Part shown: positions 1 to 8,876 of the stretch, piece after piece
How the letters are laid out: each line of letters begins with the position of its first letter
Position numbering within the stretch: position 1 is the stretch's first letter
From: JAHEKD01 sp965215945
GTDB lineage: Bacteria > Pseudomonadota > Gammaproteobacteria > Arenicellales > JAHEKD01
Direction: 5' to 3'
Length of the DNA stretch: 64,000 bases
NCBI GenBank assembly: GCA_965215945.1
Contig: CBDCFC010000046.1
Coordinates: 184,936-248,935, forward strand
Notes under the pieces: model-generated
The model's database searches: none
What the model saw: the letters and a program-made list of their open reading frames with translations, nothing else
Told to the model about the DNA's origin: nothing
Translations under genes and position numbers: made by a program

Positions 1-1
1 T

Positions 2-1321
2 GAATGTATAAGGGCAGCAAACATCTTCCAAAGGTCAGGTCTGATTGATTTTTTCAATGCCAACTATGGTCGTATCGATACAGAATTAAAATTGCTGATT
101 GATTGCATGCCGGCGATGGCATCTCCCATTGCACCGTGGTTACAGATCGTTGGTGCGTTTAAAAAAGAAGTTAAATTGCCAGTGTTTCATGCCGCCCGTA
201 TTACCGATTTAGCAACAGCGCGGTATGCGATTCAGGAAGGTCTGCTCGATATGGTGGCAATGACCCGTGCGCATATTGCTGATCCGCACATCGTCAACAA
301 AATTATCTCAGGTGACGAGGACCGCATACGTCCCTGTGTAGGTATGACGCATTGTATGGGTGATAATCGTCCCACTTGTTTACATAATCCGGCCACAGCA
401 CGTGAGCGGTTTTGGCCGCAGATTATTCAACCAGGCGCCGAGCGAAAAAAATGCATGGTAGTTGGGGGTGGCCCGACAGGTCTGGAAGCGGCAAGAATAC
501 TCGCTCAGCGTGGCCATGAGGTTACATTGATGGAAGCAACCAAAGAGCTGGGTGGACAGCTTCGATTGGCTTGTAAGGCGCATTGGCGAAAGGATGTGAT
601 TGGCATCATAGACTGGCGAATTTCGGAGCTTGAGAAGCTGGGCGCAACGGTCAAGACTGATTTTCTGGCCGCTGAGAGCGACATCATTAATGAATCTCCT
701 GATCTTGTTATTATTGCGACCGGTGGTTTGCCAGATCTCGACTGGCTGCCCGGCAATCAATTCGTGACCTCAGTAAATGATTTATTAACGGGTAATGTCC
801 CAGTTGGTGATAGTGTCATTGTTTACGACGGTACCGGTCGCCATCCTGGATTGACCGTGGCTGATTATTGCAATCAACTCGACAAACTAGAACATCTGGT
901 TTTATTGGATACTCAGCCTGGGGCTGAGCTTGATTACGGTGAGCAAGTAATTTGGCGAAGGGAATTAGCTTTAACGAATATTCAGCCAAAACTGGAATTT
1001 AGATTGATTTCAGTCAGGCTGCATCAAGATCGACTGCAAGCGTATTTTGTTCATGAGTTATCATGTGAAGAAATGATTCTGGACGCGGACCAAATTGTCG
1101 TTGAACATGGCACCAAGCCGGTCGAGGATTTATTCCAGTCTTTGCAACCGCATTCAGCTAATAATGGTGTTACCGATATTGCCAAATTTCTATCCGGAGA
1201 ACCTCAGTCAACAGACAATAATGCTAATGGCTTTGAGTTGCACAGAATAGGAGACGCCCTATCAAGCCGAAATGTTGCAGCTGCTATGTTTGATGCTCTG
1301 CGTCTTTGTTCAGTGATGTAG
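2..1321 (+). CDS. NADH:flavin oxidoreductase (TMADH/DgcA/N-methylproline demethylase-like), 5' truncated
   Basis: The frame is open from base 2, so the gene enters the window already running. What is visible is the end of an old-yellow-enzyme TIM barrel (residues MTRAHIADP, then an iron-sulfur Cys region) followed by an FAD/NAD(P)-binding part with a clear GGGPTGLEAARIL nucleotide motif and IIATGG. This layout is that of trimethylamine dehydrogenase, dienoyl-CoA reductase and DgcA-type demethylases, and the CVGMTHC...CLHN wording is closest to the DgcA/N-methylproline group. Only three cysteines are seen in the cluster region (C-x5-C-x7-C), whereas trimethylamine dehydrogenase has four. Likely role: oxidative demethylation of an N-methylated amine; the substrate is not readable. 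The TTG at 92 is internal and is not the real start. Confidence 0.82.
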   Translation, partial: ECIRAANIFQRSGLIDFFNANYGRIDTELKLLIDCMPAMASPIAPWLQIVGAFKKEVKLPVFHAARITDLATARYAIQEGLLDMVAMTRAHIADPHIVNKIISGDEDRIRPCVGMTHCMGDNRPTCLHNPATARERFWPQIIQPGAERKKCMVVGGGPTGLEAARILAQRGHEVTLMEATKELGGQLRLACKAHWRKDVIGIIDWRISELEKLGATVKTDFLAAESDIINESPDLVIIATGGLPDLDWLPGNQFVTSVNDLLTGNVPVGDSVIVYDGTGRHPGLTVADYCNQLDKLEHLVLLDTQPGAELDYGEQVIWRRELALTNIQPKLEFRLISVRLHQDRLQAYFVHELSCEEMILDADQIVVEHGTKPVEDLFQSLQPHSANNGVTDIAKFLSGEPQSTDNNANGFELHRIGDALSSRNVAAAMFDALRLCSVM

Positions 1322-1642
1322 TAATACTAATTCGAGTTTAAGCCTTCTGTATTTTTGGATTTATTTCTAAAAATAGATTTTGGATAAAACGGTGGATGTG
1401 CCGTTAATAACGATAGAGTCACAAATTTGAAAAGTGAGTAGCTGAGATATCGATCTGAAGCTAAGTGGTGTGAAATTAGAAAGTGAATGGTTTCTAATAA
1501 ATCATGAGGAAATATTCAAATTCAAGGGTTCAATCTATTCGAACGCAGGTCGGAAAAATACTCATTTGAGACATTCAGCGATTTTGTGTCGTTGGTTACA
1601 GTTGCTTCTGCACGAATTTTGTGTACATGGTAAGTTAATATC
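1322..1642. other. intergenic, no gene seen
   Basis: About 320 bases between the flavin oxidoreductase and the cupin gene. The sequence is AT-rich. I see no convincing ORF, RNA gene or strong hairpin; it probably carries the cupin promoter. Confidence 0.5.
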
Positions 1643-2032
1643 ATGACACAATTTCAAGTCTTTAAAACATCGGAAGCGACGTTCGAACCATTCAGAACGG
1701 TGGGGAATGGATATCAAAACGTATGTGAGTGGATTGGCCAAAATACCAATGCACCCTATCAAGCGGGCATTGCAGAACTCTCTCACATTTGTATCGAAGA
1801 TTATAAGTTTAGTTTCCATGATTTTTTATATGTTCTAGAAGGCGAGATAATCCTAACGCAAGAACAGCGCACCGAGACACTGTCAGTTGGGCAAGCTGTC
1901 TATATACCTGAGGGTGCAATTGTTACATTGGATGTACCTAATTATCTCTTATGGATTTATGTTGCCCGATCACATCAAGGCCATTGGAAGAGGGGCATTA
2001 GCACCCCGGGTGCTGTCGTAGAACGACAATAG
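1643..2032 (+). CDS. small cupin-domain protein
   Basis: A 129-residue single-domain protein. The segment FHDFLYVLEGEIILT (about residues 58-72) fits cupin motif 1 and VGQAVYIPEGAIVTL fits motif 2, resembling the EutQ-like cupins. Only one histidine sits in motif 1, so metal binding is uncertain. No signal peptide or membrane segment. It starts at an ATG behind a weak Shine-Dalgarno and stands alone between the demethylase-like gene and the convergent globin gene. A role in small-molecule binding or regulation is inference only. Confidence 0.7.
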   Translation: MTQFQVFKTSEATFEPFRTVGNGYQNVCEWIGQNTNAPYQAGIAELSHICIEDYKFSFHDFLYVLEGEIILTQEQRTETLSVGQAVYIPEGAIVTLDVPNYLLWIYVARSHQGHWKRGISTPGAVVERQ

Positions 2033-2059
2033 ATAGTTAAATAGACATTTAAAATGGAG

Positions 2060-2088
2060 GCTCTGAGTAAATAACGGGTTTTCAGAGC
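2060..2088. terminator. possible bidirectional hairpin
   Basis: GCTCTGA at 2060-2066 pairs with TCAGAGC at 2082-2088 in the short gap between the convergent cupin and globin genes. The loop is 15 nt and there is no clear T-run, so this is weak. Confidence 0.3.
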
Positions 2089-2155
2089 TTATTGAAACTT
2101 ATTAGCTAAATCTGTCAGGTCAAGTAAGTGTTTACAAGTTACATTGCGAATACAC

Positions 2156-2536
2156 TTAATTTAATGGTGCGGCGCTATCGTCCGTGACATCTTCAACATA
2201 GTGATTAATATCCGAAATTATTTGGTAACGCTCTTCCTCGGTTAAATTAGATTCACTCAAGGTGTCGAGAAGGTGCCCGACAAAAGCCCTGAAGTGTTTG
2301 GCATTGATTCCTCTACCTTGATGGGCATGTGATAAGTTTAATCCGGAATATTCTCCCGGTCCTCCAAGGGCGATAGTGAAAAATTCTTTTTGCATGTTTT
2401 TTAATTGATGCATAGGCGTGTTCTTGAAAAAATCAACAAGCGTCTTATCATTTAAAACACGATCATAAAATGAGTCAACTAATTGAATGATGGCTGGTTC
2501 ACCACCGACTTTCTCATATAAAGTTTTTTCATTCAT
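2156..2536 (-). CDS. group I truncated haemoglobin
   Basis: A 126-residue 2-on-2 globin of the GlbN/trHbN type. It has the N-terminal LYEKVGGEPAI signature, a B10 tyrosine (Y24, FYDRV), the GGPGEY turn, and AHQGRGI with the likely proximal haem histidine at about H72, followed by HFRAFVGHL. Proteins of this family bind O2 and NO and often act as NO dioxygenases. It lies next to a DNR-type NO regulator, which suggests NO detoxification in the cytoplasm. A half-perfect DNR-like box at 2689-2702 lies upstream but has no good -10 at the expected distance. Confidence 0.9.
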   Translation of the reverse strand: MNEKTLYEKVGGEPAIIQLVDSFYDRVLNDKTLVDFFKNTPMHQLKNMQKEFFTIALGGPGEYSGLNLSHAHQGRGINAKHFRAFVGHLLDTLSESNLTEEERYQIISDINHYVEDVTDDSAAPLN

Positions 2537-2816
2537 AGAAGGTACCTGCTCATTAAAGCTGTTGGTTGTATTCTCAATGTACCAAATTTTTTAAAACTTC
2601 AATTGATAACGGCATCGCTAACTATTTGGCAACTTGAAAACTGCTTATTACCCAGCTATTTAAAGCTGCTAATCATATCGATTTAAACTTATTCCATATC
2701 AATTTAAAATACAAGACATGTGCCTAAATAAAACTCGATTTCATTGATATTGACAGCAAAGCGAAATACAGCTCGGAGCAAAAGGTACTGTTAAATAATA
2801 TACCCGCTTAATTCAA

Positions 2817-3506
2817 TTATGACCAATAAGCATATTTTGTTAACTTTTCCACGTTCGGAATAAAAATTGAGTCCCGTTTAATTTCCAGCAATTCTTCATC
2901 TTCGAGTTGTTTTAAGATGCGAGAGAAAGTTTCTGGTGTAACAGAAATAATAGAGGCGATAGTTTGTTTGGGGGTGTCAAGCCTAATCTTAGTCGACATC
3001 GCGTTGTGGTCTGGTATAAGTCCATTCAAATAATTGACTACTCTTATGGTCGCATTTTCCAGAGTTAAGCTGTCAATCTCCTTTACTTTTCTGTGCAATC
3101 GTTGGCTTAAGTCAGCAAGCAGTGCCATTGATAGTTCTGTTGATTCATGCAATAAATTGACGAATTGTTGATTATTAAAACCAATTACTTCACTTTTTTT
3201 CAATGCAACGCAGTTTGCGGGGTAGCGATTCTCGGTCAAAAACATGACAGCTTCGGCAAATAAATGACCAGGACGGACGATTTCCAGCACTTTTTCCATG
3301 CCATGGGCGGAATTTCGAGAAATTTTAACCTGGCCTTTTTTTAGCAGATAAAAGCTATGGGCGATATCACCCATATTAAACAGTGTTTGGTCTTTTGATA
3401 ATTTTATATGATGACTGTTATCTAGTAATTCTTTTCTTTGCTTGTTCTTTAGTGTGCTGAACACAGGTAATCTGGCTAATAGTGCTAACTCTTCAGTGTC
3501 AGTCAT
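2817..3506 (-). CDS. dnr: DNR-type Crp/Fnr regulator (NO-responsive)
   Basis: A 229-residue Crp/Fnr protein: an N-terminal cyclic-nucleotide-like beta roll with the FAEAVMF motif typical of DNR, a long dimer helix (LSQRLHRKVKEIDSLTLENATIRVVNYL), and a C-terminal winged helix with TPETFSRILKQL as recognition helix. FNR's N-terminal iron-sulfur cysteines are absent, as in DNR, which senses NO through haem. The reading frame extends 6 codons upstream to 3524, but that stretch is the DNR box itself and homology to DNR begins at MTDTEE, so I place the start at 3506. It probably controls the nir and NO reductase units here, which carry matching boxes. Confidence 0.88.
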   Translation of the reverse strand: MTDTEELALLARLPVFSTLKNKQRKELLDNSHHIKLSKDQTLFNMGDIAHSFYLLKKGQVKISRNSAHGMEKVLEIVRPGHLFAEAVMFLTENRYPANCVALKKSEVIGFNNQQFVNLLHESTELSMALLADLSQRLHRKVKEIDSLTLENATIRVVNYLNGLIPDHNAMSTKIRLDTPKQTIASIISVTPETFSRILKQLEDEELLEIKRDSIFIPNVEKLTKYAYWS

Positions 3507-3510
3507 TGGC

Positions 3511-3524
3511 TTGATATAAATCAA
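3511..3524. promoter_or_regulatory. FNR/DNR box between dnr and cytochrome c gene
   Basis: TTGATATAAATCAA is a perfect TTGAT-N4-ATCAA palindrome. It ends only 4 bases before the dnr start codon, a position suited to autorepression. Read rightwards, a -10-like TAATAT at 3547-3552 lies at the class II distance, so it may activate the cytochrome c gene. Confidence 0.85.
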
Positions 3525-3704
3525 TTACATTATCATTAATAGAGCCTAATATTTTACCCTAAATCTTGCCTATGACACCCACATAGTGTTTATTAGATCT
3601 AAGATAGCTAAGCCGTATAAAAGTACGCACTGTGTAAAGACCGAAATCTCCCTTGCTCGGTTTTGATGATTTAATTAAATGAATTTAGTTTTTTGGAGAC
3701 GCTC

Positions 3705-4004
3705 ATGAAAAAGTTAGTATTGATTACCGCTACCATGGCCTGGGCATTATCATGTCAGGCTAGTGAAGAGCTTGCTAGCGCTAGCAATTGTCTGGCCTGT
3801 CACAAAGCCGATGCCCAACTTGTAGGACCTTCCTATCAGGACATTGCCGCTAAATATAAAGATCAGGAGGGAGCAAGTGATGCGCTGTTCGAAAGTATTA
3901 AAAACGGCTCATCGGGAACCTGGGGTGCTGTGCCTATGCCGCCGAATGCGGCCGTTAGTGACGAAGATATCCAAGCATTGGTAGATTGGATTTTAGCCAT
4001 GTAA
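3705..4004 (+). CDS. periplasmic class I cytochrome c (c551/NirM-like)
   Basis: A 99-residue protein with a Sec signal peptide (MKKLVLITATMAWALSCQA), one haem c site CLACH, and a methionine ligand in PMPPN. Size and motif order match small cytochromes c551/c552 that feed electrons to cd1 nitrite reductase. The frame can be opened at a TTG at 3693, but the ATG at 3705 has GGAG just upstream and begins the signal peptide, so I use that. It is divergent from dnr with a DNR box between them. No nirM lies next to nirS, so this is the best local candidate donor for NirS or the NO reductases (inference). Confidence 0.88.
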   Translation: MKKLVLITATMAWALSCQASEELASASNCLACHKADAQLVGPSYQDIAAKYKDQEGASDALFESIKNGSSGTWGAVPMPPNAAVSDEDIQALVDWILAM

Positions 4005-4079
4005 ATCCACTTGCAAGGTTATATTTTTAACCAAAATCTTTACTTGCCTGAGTGTATGTTCACTTAAGTTAAATGCTTT

Positions 4080-4673
4080 ATGAGCGATGATTATTCTAAT
4101 CCGATTGATCATTTCGCCGATTGGTATCGACTGGCATGTGAAAACAAGCACATTGAAGAAGCCAATGCGATGAATTTAGCTACTGCATCAGCTTCAGGAA
4201 TGCCTACCAGTCGTATGGTGCTTCTTAAGGCATTTGATGAGAATGGTTTTGTATTTTATACCAACCTTAATAGCCGAAAAGGGCAACAATTGAAAGTTAA
4301 CCCATTGGCGGCTTTGTGTTTTTATTGGGAGCCGTTAGCCAGGCAAGTCAGAATTGAAGGCCAGGTTGTTGTCGTTGATGATGAACAGGCTGATGAATAT
4401 TTCGCTTCACGACCGTTTAAAAGCAAAATAGGAGCCTGGGCATCAAGGCAGTCACAACCACTGGATCATCAAAAAACACTGCTTAAGGAGATTGCCAAAC
4501 AAACCGCCAAGTATGTTACAAAGACAGTTCCAAGGCCTGTCTTCTGGTCAGGTTTCTGCTTGCTGCCGGATCGTATTGAATTTTGGCAAAGAGGAGAGTA
4601 TCGTTTGCACAGGCGGCAATCTTATGAGCTTGATGAAAGCGGACAGTGGCAAGCACAGTTACTCTATCCGTAA
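4080..4673 (+). CDS. pdxH: pyridoxamine 5'-phosphate oxidase
   Basis: 197 residues, slightly shorter than the E. coli enzyme (218). It shows the family block NAMNLATASASGMPTSRMVLLK, the FMN-binding region YTNLNSRKGQQL, FYWEPLARQVRIEG, and the C-terminal signature around DRIEFWQRGEYRLHRR. It makes pyridoxal phosphate from PNP/PMP using O2 in the cytoplasm. It sits between the cytochrome c and the heme-copper protein with no obvious functional link to them. Confidence 0.93.
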   Translation: MSDDYSNPIDHFADWYRLACENKHIEEANAMNLATASASGMPTSRMVLLKAFDENGFVFYTNLNSRKGQQLKVNPLAALCFYWEPLARQVRIEGQVVVVDDEQADEYFASRPFKSKIGAWASRQSQPLDHQKTLLKEIAKQTAKYVTKTVPRPVFWSGFCLLPDRIEFWQRGEYRLHRRQSYELDESGQWQAQLLYP

Positions 4674-4833
4674 ACATAAACAACAAAAATCACCGCTACG
4701 ATAGTCTTTGCTTTTGTCATATTGTCACTATCATCATAGCGAGTTCTAATGCTAATCTCTTGGCTGTATGACCAGGCAACCATTGGTTGTATTATTTCCT
4801 GATTTAGACATCTTGAAAAATATTTTAGTGCGC

Positions 4834-6192
4834 ATGATGCAGTCTGAACCCTACCAGTTAACCATCTCTACCCAGAACATGAGACGCACGACCACATCAT
4901 GGTTAATTCTTGGTTTGCTTTCACTTGTAGCGGCGGGTTTGTATTCAGTTTTACTGGTGCTAGCGCGAACGCCTGTTGTTCAACAATGGATACCGTTTGT
5001 GGATTTTTTTCACACTTCTCTGGTTGTCCACGTAAATCTATCCGTTTTTGTCTGGTTATTATCATTTTCTGCTGCCATGTGGAGTCTAAGTGCAAACACC
5101 GACTTTCCAAACTGGGATAAGACATCTTTTCTACTGTCGGCAGTCGGAACACTGGTAATTATTATTTCCCCTTTTGTAGGTGCAGGCCGGCCTTTATTAA
5201 ATAACTACATGCCCATATTACAACATTCGATTTTCTATTTTGGTTTGATTATTTTTGCCATCGGCATTACCAGTCATTTAATCCGCTCAATTTTCTCTGT
5301 CTCTTTGCCAGGGCAGGGATTGGATAGTGTTACTGTGTTGAAATTTGGTATTTCACTTTCGGCTGTTGTGACAGCAATCGCCATACTTTCATTTTTAGCA
5401 TCATATTTTGGTATTGATAAGAACATTCAGGGACAGGTGTTTTTCGAGTTTTTATTTTGGGGGTCGGGGCATGTGATTCAATTTAGTTATACCATTTTGA
5501 TGCTGATTTGCTGGGTTGTTCTGGCTAACACTAGTTTTTGCAGCTACACCTTGAGCCCAAGATTGACAATGTTGTTTCTGGTTTTGCTGGCGCTACCGGT
5601 CATCACAGTCCCGTTTTTATATTTCGCACATGATATTGTTTCCCCCGGACACCGATTGGCATTTACTGAATTAATGAAGTACGGTGGTTTATCTTCTTTG
5701 CCGTTGGGGCTGGCAATCTTGGTCGCAATGATAAATGCTAAAGTGCCGCATGGTGAAGGTATTTATTTGCGCTCAGCGCTAAATATGTCAGTGTTGCTAT
5801 TTGCCGTTGGTGGGATCTTGGGGTTTATGATCAGTGGTCTGGATATTGTCATACCCGCACATTATCATGGATCCACAGTCGCAGTAACTATTGCGTTTAT
5901 GGGGCTTTCATATTATTTATTGCCCAGATTGGGATTTGCTGCACCAACAGCACGTCTGACTTTCTGGCAACCCTATATTTACGGCGTGGGTCAGTTAATC
6001 CATATCACAGGTTTGGCAATTAGCGGTGGCTATGGTGTGCAAAGAAAAACGGCTGGTCTGGCTCAGGGTGTGGATCGCTTCGGTGAAATTGCTGGAATGG
6101 GCTTAATGGGGACAGGGGGATTAATTTCTGTTATCGGTGGGATATTGTTTCTGATTATCACCTGTCAATCAATTTTAAGTAATCGGTCATGA
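4834..6192 (+). CDS. heme-copper oxidase/NO reductase-like subunit I with CuB His-to-Asp change
   Basis: About 452 residues with roughly 12 membrane helices. Heme-copper ligands can be aligned: helix II His in VVHVNLSVFVW (H66), helix VI His in WGSGHVIQ (H213), and the helix X HxH in PAHYHGS (H343, H345). The usual His-His pair of helix VII reads AHD here (H266-D267), so one CuB ligand is aspartate, and the cross-linked tyrosine of helix VI is missing. This argues against a classical O2 reductase. As I recall, the gNOR class of putative NO reductases has this replacement. An alternative ATG at 4768 gives 22 extra, poorly motivated residues. The stop overlaps the next small gene. The denitrification context supports NO chemistry. 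Confidence 0.75.
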   Translation: MMQSEPYQLTISTQNMRRTTTSWLILGLLSLVAAGLYSVLLVLARTPVVQQWIPFVDFFHTSLVVHVNLSVFVWLLSFSAAMWSLSANTDFPNWDKTSFLLSAVGTLVIIISPFVGAGRPLLNNYMPILQHSIFYFGLIIFAIGITSHLIRSIFSVSLPGQGLDSVTVLKFGISLSAVVTAIAILSFLASYFGIDKNIQGQVFFEFLFWGSGHVIQFSYTILMLICWVVLANTSFCSYTLSPRLTMLFLVLLALPVITVPFLYFAHDIVSPGHRLAFTELMKYGGLSSLPLGLAILVAMINAKVPHGEGIYLRSALNMSVLLFAVGGILGFMISGLDIVIPAHYHGSTVAVTIAFMGLSYYLLPRLGFAAPTARLTFWQPYIYGVGQLIHITGLAISGGYGVQRKTAGLAQGVDRFGEIAGMGLMGTGGLISVIGGILFLIITCQSILSNRS

Positions 6193-6371
6193 TGGAAATT
6201 ATCATATTTACTCTAAACGGCATTTTTGTTTATCTGTTTTCAGATTGGATATTGAGATTGATTGAACGTTATCGCAATAAAAATTTTGAAAACAGATCGA
6301 TCATTTTCTTTATGATATTTTTACCTTTGATCTTGCTGTCGTTTCAAGTCATTAATAAGTTCATTAAGTAA
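6189..6371 (+). CDS. small two-helix membrane protein
   Basis: A 60-residue ORF starting ATGATG and overlapping the stop of the heme-copper subunit by 4 bases, so it is translationally coupled. It has two hydrophobic segments (IIIFTLNGIFVYLFSDWIL and SIIFFMIFLPLILLSFQVI) separated by a basic loop. No family recognised. Position and size suggest a minor subunit or assembly factor of the upstream oxidase/NOR-like protein. Confidence 0.6.
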   Translation: MMEIIIFTLNGIFVYLFSDWILRLIERYRNKNFENRSIIFFMIFLPLILLSFQVINKFIK

Positions 6372-6385
6372 ATTTCAATACTCTC

Positions 6386-6787
6386 TTAATGTGAATGCGG
6401 TAGATCTCTATGCAGTCGGGCATCAAACGTGGAGAAATGGTTTCGAAACCATTGACTCAAGCGTTCTTGCAGTATTACAGAGCCATTTTTTTGATCGTCT
6501 ACAAAATCATCCATGATGTTGAGAATTTGGTCTAACAGGTCCTCATGATCTTCTTTATGGGCCTCATATTCTACATATTGAGCTTTTTGCATAATTTGTT
6601 CCTCGTGGGCAAAATGAGCGGCAATTCCTGCATAAATATCACCTAAGAATTGTTCGATTTCTTCAGCCGGTGCATTTAATTCAAGCTTTTCGTAGGTCGC
6701 ATTAATCAAATCAATCATTTCACGATGCTCTTCATCAATTGAAGCGACTCCGACCGAATATTCGGGTTTCCATTCAATGTAAGTCAT
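6386..6787 (-). CDS. bacteriohemerythrin
   Basis: A 133-residue hemerythrin. Di-iron ligands are visible in IDEEHREM, HFAHEEQIM, HKEDHEDLL and NHFSTFDARL, giving the normal H...HxxxE...HxxxH...HxxxxD set. These proteins bind O2, and some bind NO. The frame extends upstream to 6832, but those residues overlap the end of the preceding gene; MTYIEWKPEYSVG at 6787 is the conserved start. It is the last gene of the sNOR operon, 10 bases after the restored stop of the cytochrome b fusion gene, pointing to O2/NO delivery or protection. Confidence 0.92.
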   Translation of the reverse strand: MTYIEWKPEYSVGVASIDEEHREMIDLINATYEKLELNAPAEEIEQFLGDIYAGIAAHFAHEEQIMQKAQYVEYEAHKEDHEDLLDQILNIMDDFVDDQKNGSVILQERLSQWFRNHFSTFDARLHRDLPHSH

Positions 6788-6797
6788 AGCTGATTCC

Positions 6798-8876
6798 TCA
6801 ATTAACAATAAATTTATTTGTAATTTCATCAAATTCTATAAACACATGCTGGCCAGCAGAAAGCTTCAATTCAGCAGTATGTTTATAATCAAAATCCTCT
6901 TCTATTTTCGAATCACGCATGCCGACAAAAAGCTGATGATTGCCTTGGGGGATTTTTAAATTGTTGATATACCGTTATCTCACCATCATCCCAAATGCCT
7001 GTTGGTGGCAGACTTTGTTGATACAAGATTTCATCGTTGAGCCTTAACATTACATCAACATTTTGTCTTTCACGCTGACAATCTTCAGCTTTGCGCATAT
7101 TTGCAGGCAGTTGATCAAGCTCAGCCTGAGTCAACTTTCGGCATTCGTGTAATAATTGCCCGGCATGAGAAAAAGCTAACGAAACTACCGCTTGATGAGG
7201 GTCGCGTAGTTTAGTTTTTGGCCAGTTTGAAAAACGCGCAATTAAAGCTGTCAACAGAATACAGGTTGTAGCAATTGCCAGTAGTTTCATTGGTTTGTAT
7301 GAATTCAGTGTGGCAATTGAATTTGTCTCAGTACCTTTGGCAGCAGGATGTAGGGTGCTAGCAAAGGCACTGAGTTGTTCACCGACGCTTCTATAACCCG
7401 ACCAGGGGGCTTGCCAGCCCAGAGCTAGTCGATTCGGGTCAACTCGTTTACGTAAGTGTGGATCCCGCTTACGATCAATACGTTGCTCGGTCCACTGCGT
7501 TCCAAACCGGTATTTACATTCATCCTGGCCACAGCCGGTCATTAAAATCCCGTCAGCGTAATTTCGGCTGAGAATATAATCAATAAAAGCAGGCGGTAGG
7601 TGTCCCATGCAGGCGACTTGTAAAACGCCTTCATGATGAGATGATATTTTTTTGACTGAACTGTCTTTTTGGCAGGCAATAATCATTATCCGTTGCTCTG
7701 AAGTAAATTCACTCGCCGCCTCATGGATCATGGTTCGAAGTTGTGCAGCACTTAACTCAGGTAAGTCTATTCCAGGAATCAACTCGCTGCGGGAGCGAAA
7801 TGGCATGGCAGTGGGACAGGCACCAACACAGATTCCACAACTGACACACAGATCAGCATCAACGACGGCCTCTTGTTCATGCACAGCGTCGTCACTGCGG
7901 GGCATCATTGATATAGCACCGTATGGGCAATCGTTTGCGCAACGCTCACACCCATTACAGTTGTCAAGATCGACCAGAGCAGCTCGTTTTAGCTTGGCTG
8001 GTGGCACCCAAGGTGCAAGGAACAGCAACATGGTCAAGCCGATCAATAATGCCCAAACTCCCGCAGGCGACCAGAACTGAATGAAAGGATAGATCAACAG
8101 ATAAAACCAGTCGAGACTGAGCGACTGTGGAACTTGTGTTAAATCAACCTTGTCCTGACTGAGGGCCGGGTAGAGCAAAGATAATATTACCAGCGCAGCT
8201 AATGTTGTGATCATCAATTGTCTTGGTGGATTAATCCGTGGCCCACTAATTCTGAATACATGCAGCCAGATGGCAAAAACAAAAAAGATGGGTAATCCGA
8301 TTACGTGCAAAAAAACCATTAATGTGAAAAATCGGTCACTTAGATTTGAATCAGCTAAAAAGTTTCGGGCCATGGAGTTAGTAAAAATAGGCAGTGAATC
8401 CAACAGTTCGGCGGTCCGTAATGCTACATAGTGTGCTAACTCATCCCATACCAGCCAATAACCTGTAATACCTAAGATAAATAACAACCAGATTAAGGGA
8501 ACACCGCATTACCCAGCTAAACCAGTGCTTACCCCGTTGATGGTCAATCGAGAACTCCCTGATGATATGCAGCGTTAGCAAAACGACCGCAGCATCTGAG
8601 GCATAGCGATGCAGACTGCGCATCACTGAGCCAAAGTACCATTGTTGATGAGTGATCAATTCGACTGATTGATAGGCGCCATCAACACTGGTGCGAAAAA
8701 AGATTAATAACCAGATGCCGCTGATTAAAACAATCCAACAGAAAAATATGGTCAGTGCACCAAGATATTGAAAGGGATTCAGTTGATGATTAGTAGCCTG
8801 ATTTAACAACCAGCGAAGTGGAAAATAATACCAAGTTTGTGCAACGTTGCAGGGAAGTCAGCAAGATAGCCTGCAT
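6798..8876 (-). CDS. cytochrome b - 2x[4Fe-4S] - MvhD-like fusion, frameshifted
   Basis: A membrane redox protein of about 690 residues read from three overlapping frames. Order: a cytochrome b N-terminal domain (histidines in GSVMRSLHRYASDA and FLHVIGLP), two ferredoxin motifs (CNGCERCANDCP, CVSCGICVGACP), an MvhD-type hydrogenase iron-sulfur domain (GCGQDECKYRFG), a transmembrane helix, and a beta-rich tail. Apparent one-base insertions occur near 8502-8511, 6953-6957 (an A-run) and probably 8840-8850. Correcting the 6953 one gives a tail ending at 6798, just before hemerythrin. The ATG at 8876, with GGTGAG upstream, is my preferred start after correction; uncorrected, the first open segment begins at a TTG at 8809. 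It probably carries electrons from quinol or a cytoplasmic donor to the NO reductase (inference). Confidence 0.75.

Noticed and set aside
2689..2702. TTATTCCATATCAA as a DNR box for the globin gene
   Set aside because: One half has two mismatches and the -10 position on the minus strand reads GCTTTA; too weak to list.
4674..4833. Possible DNR box before the heme-copper gene
   Set aside because: Only CTGATTTAGACATC-like sequence is present; the second half does not fit ATCAA.
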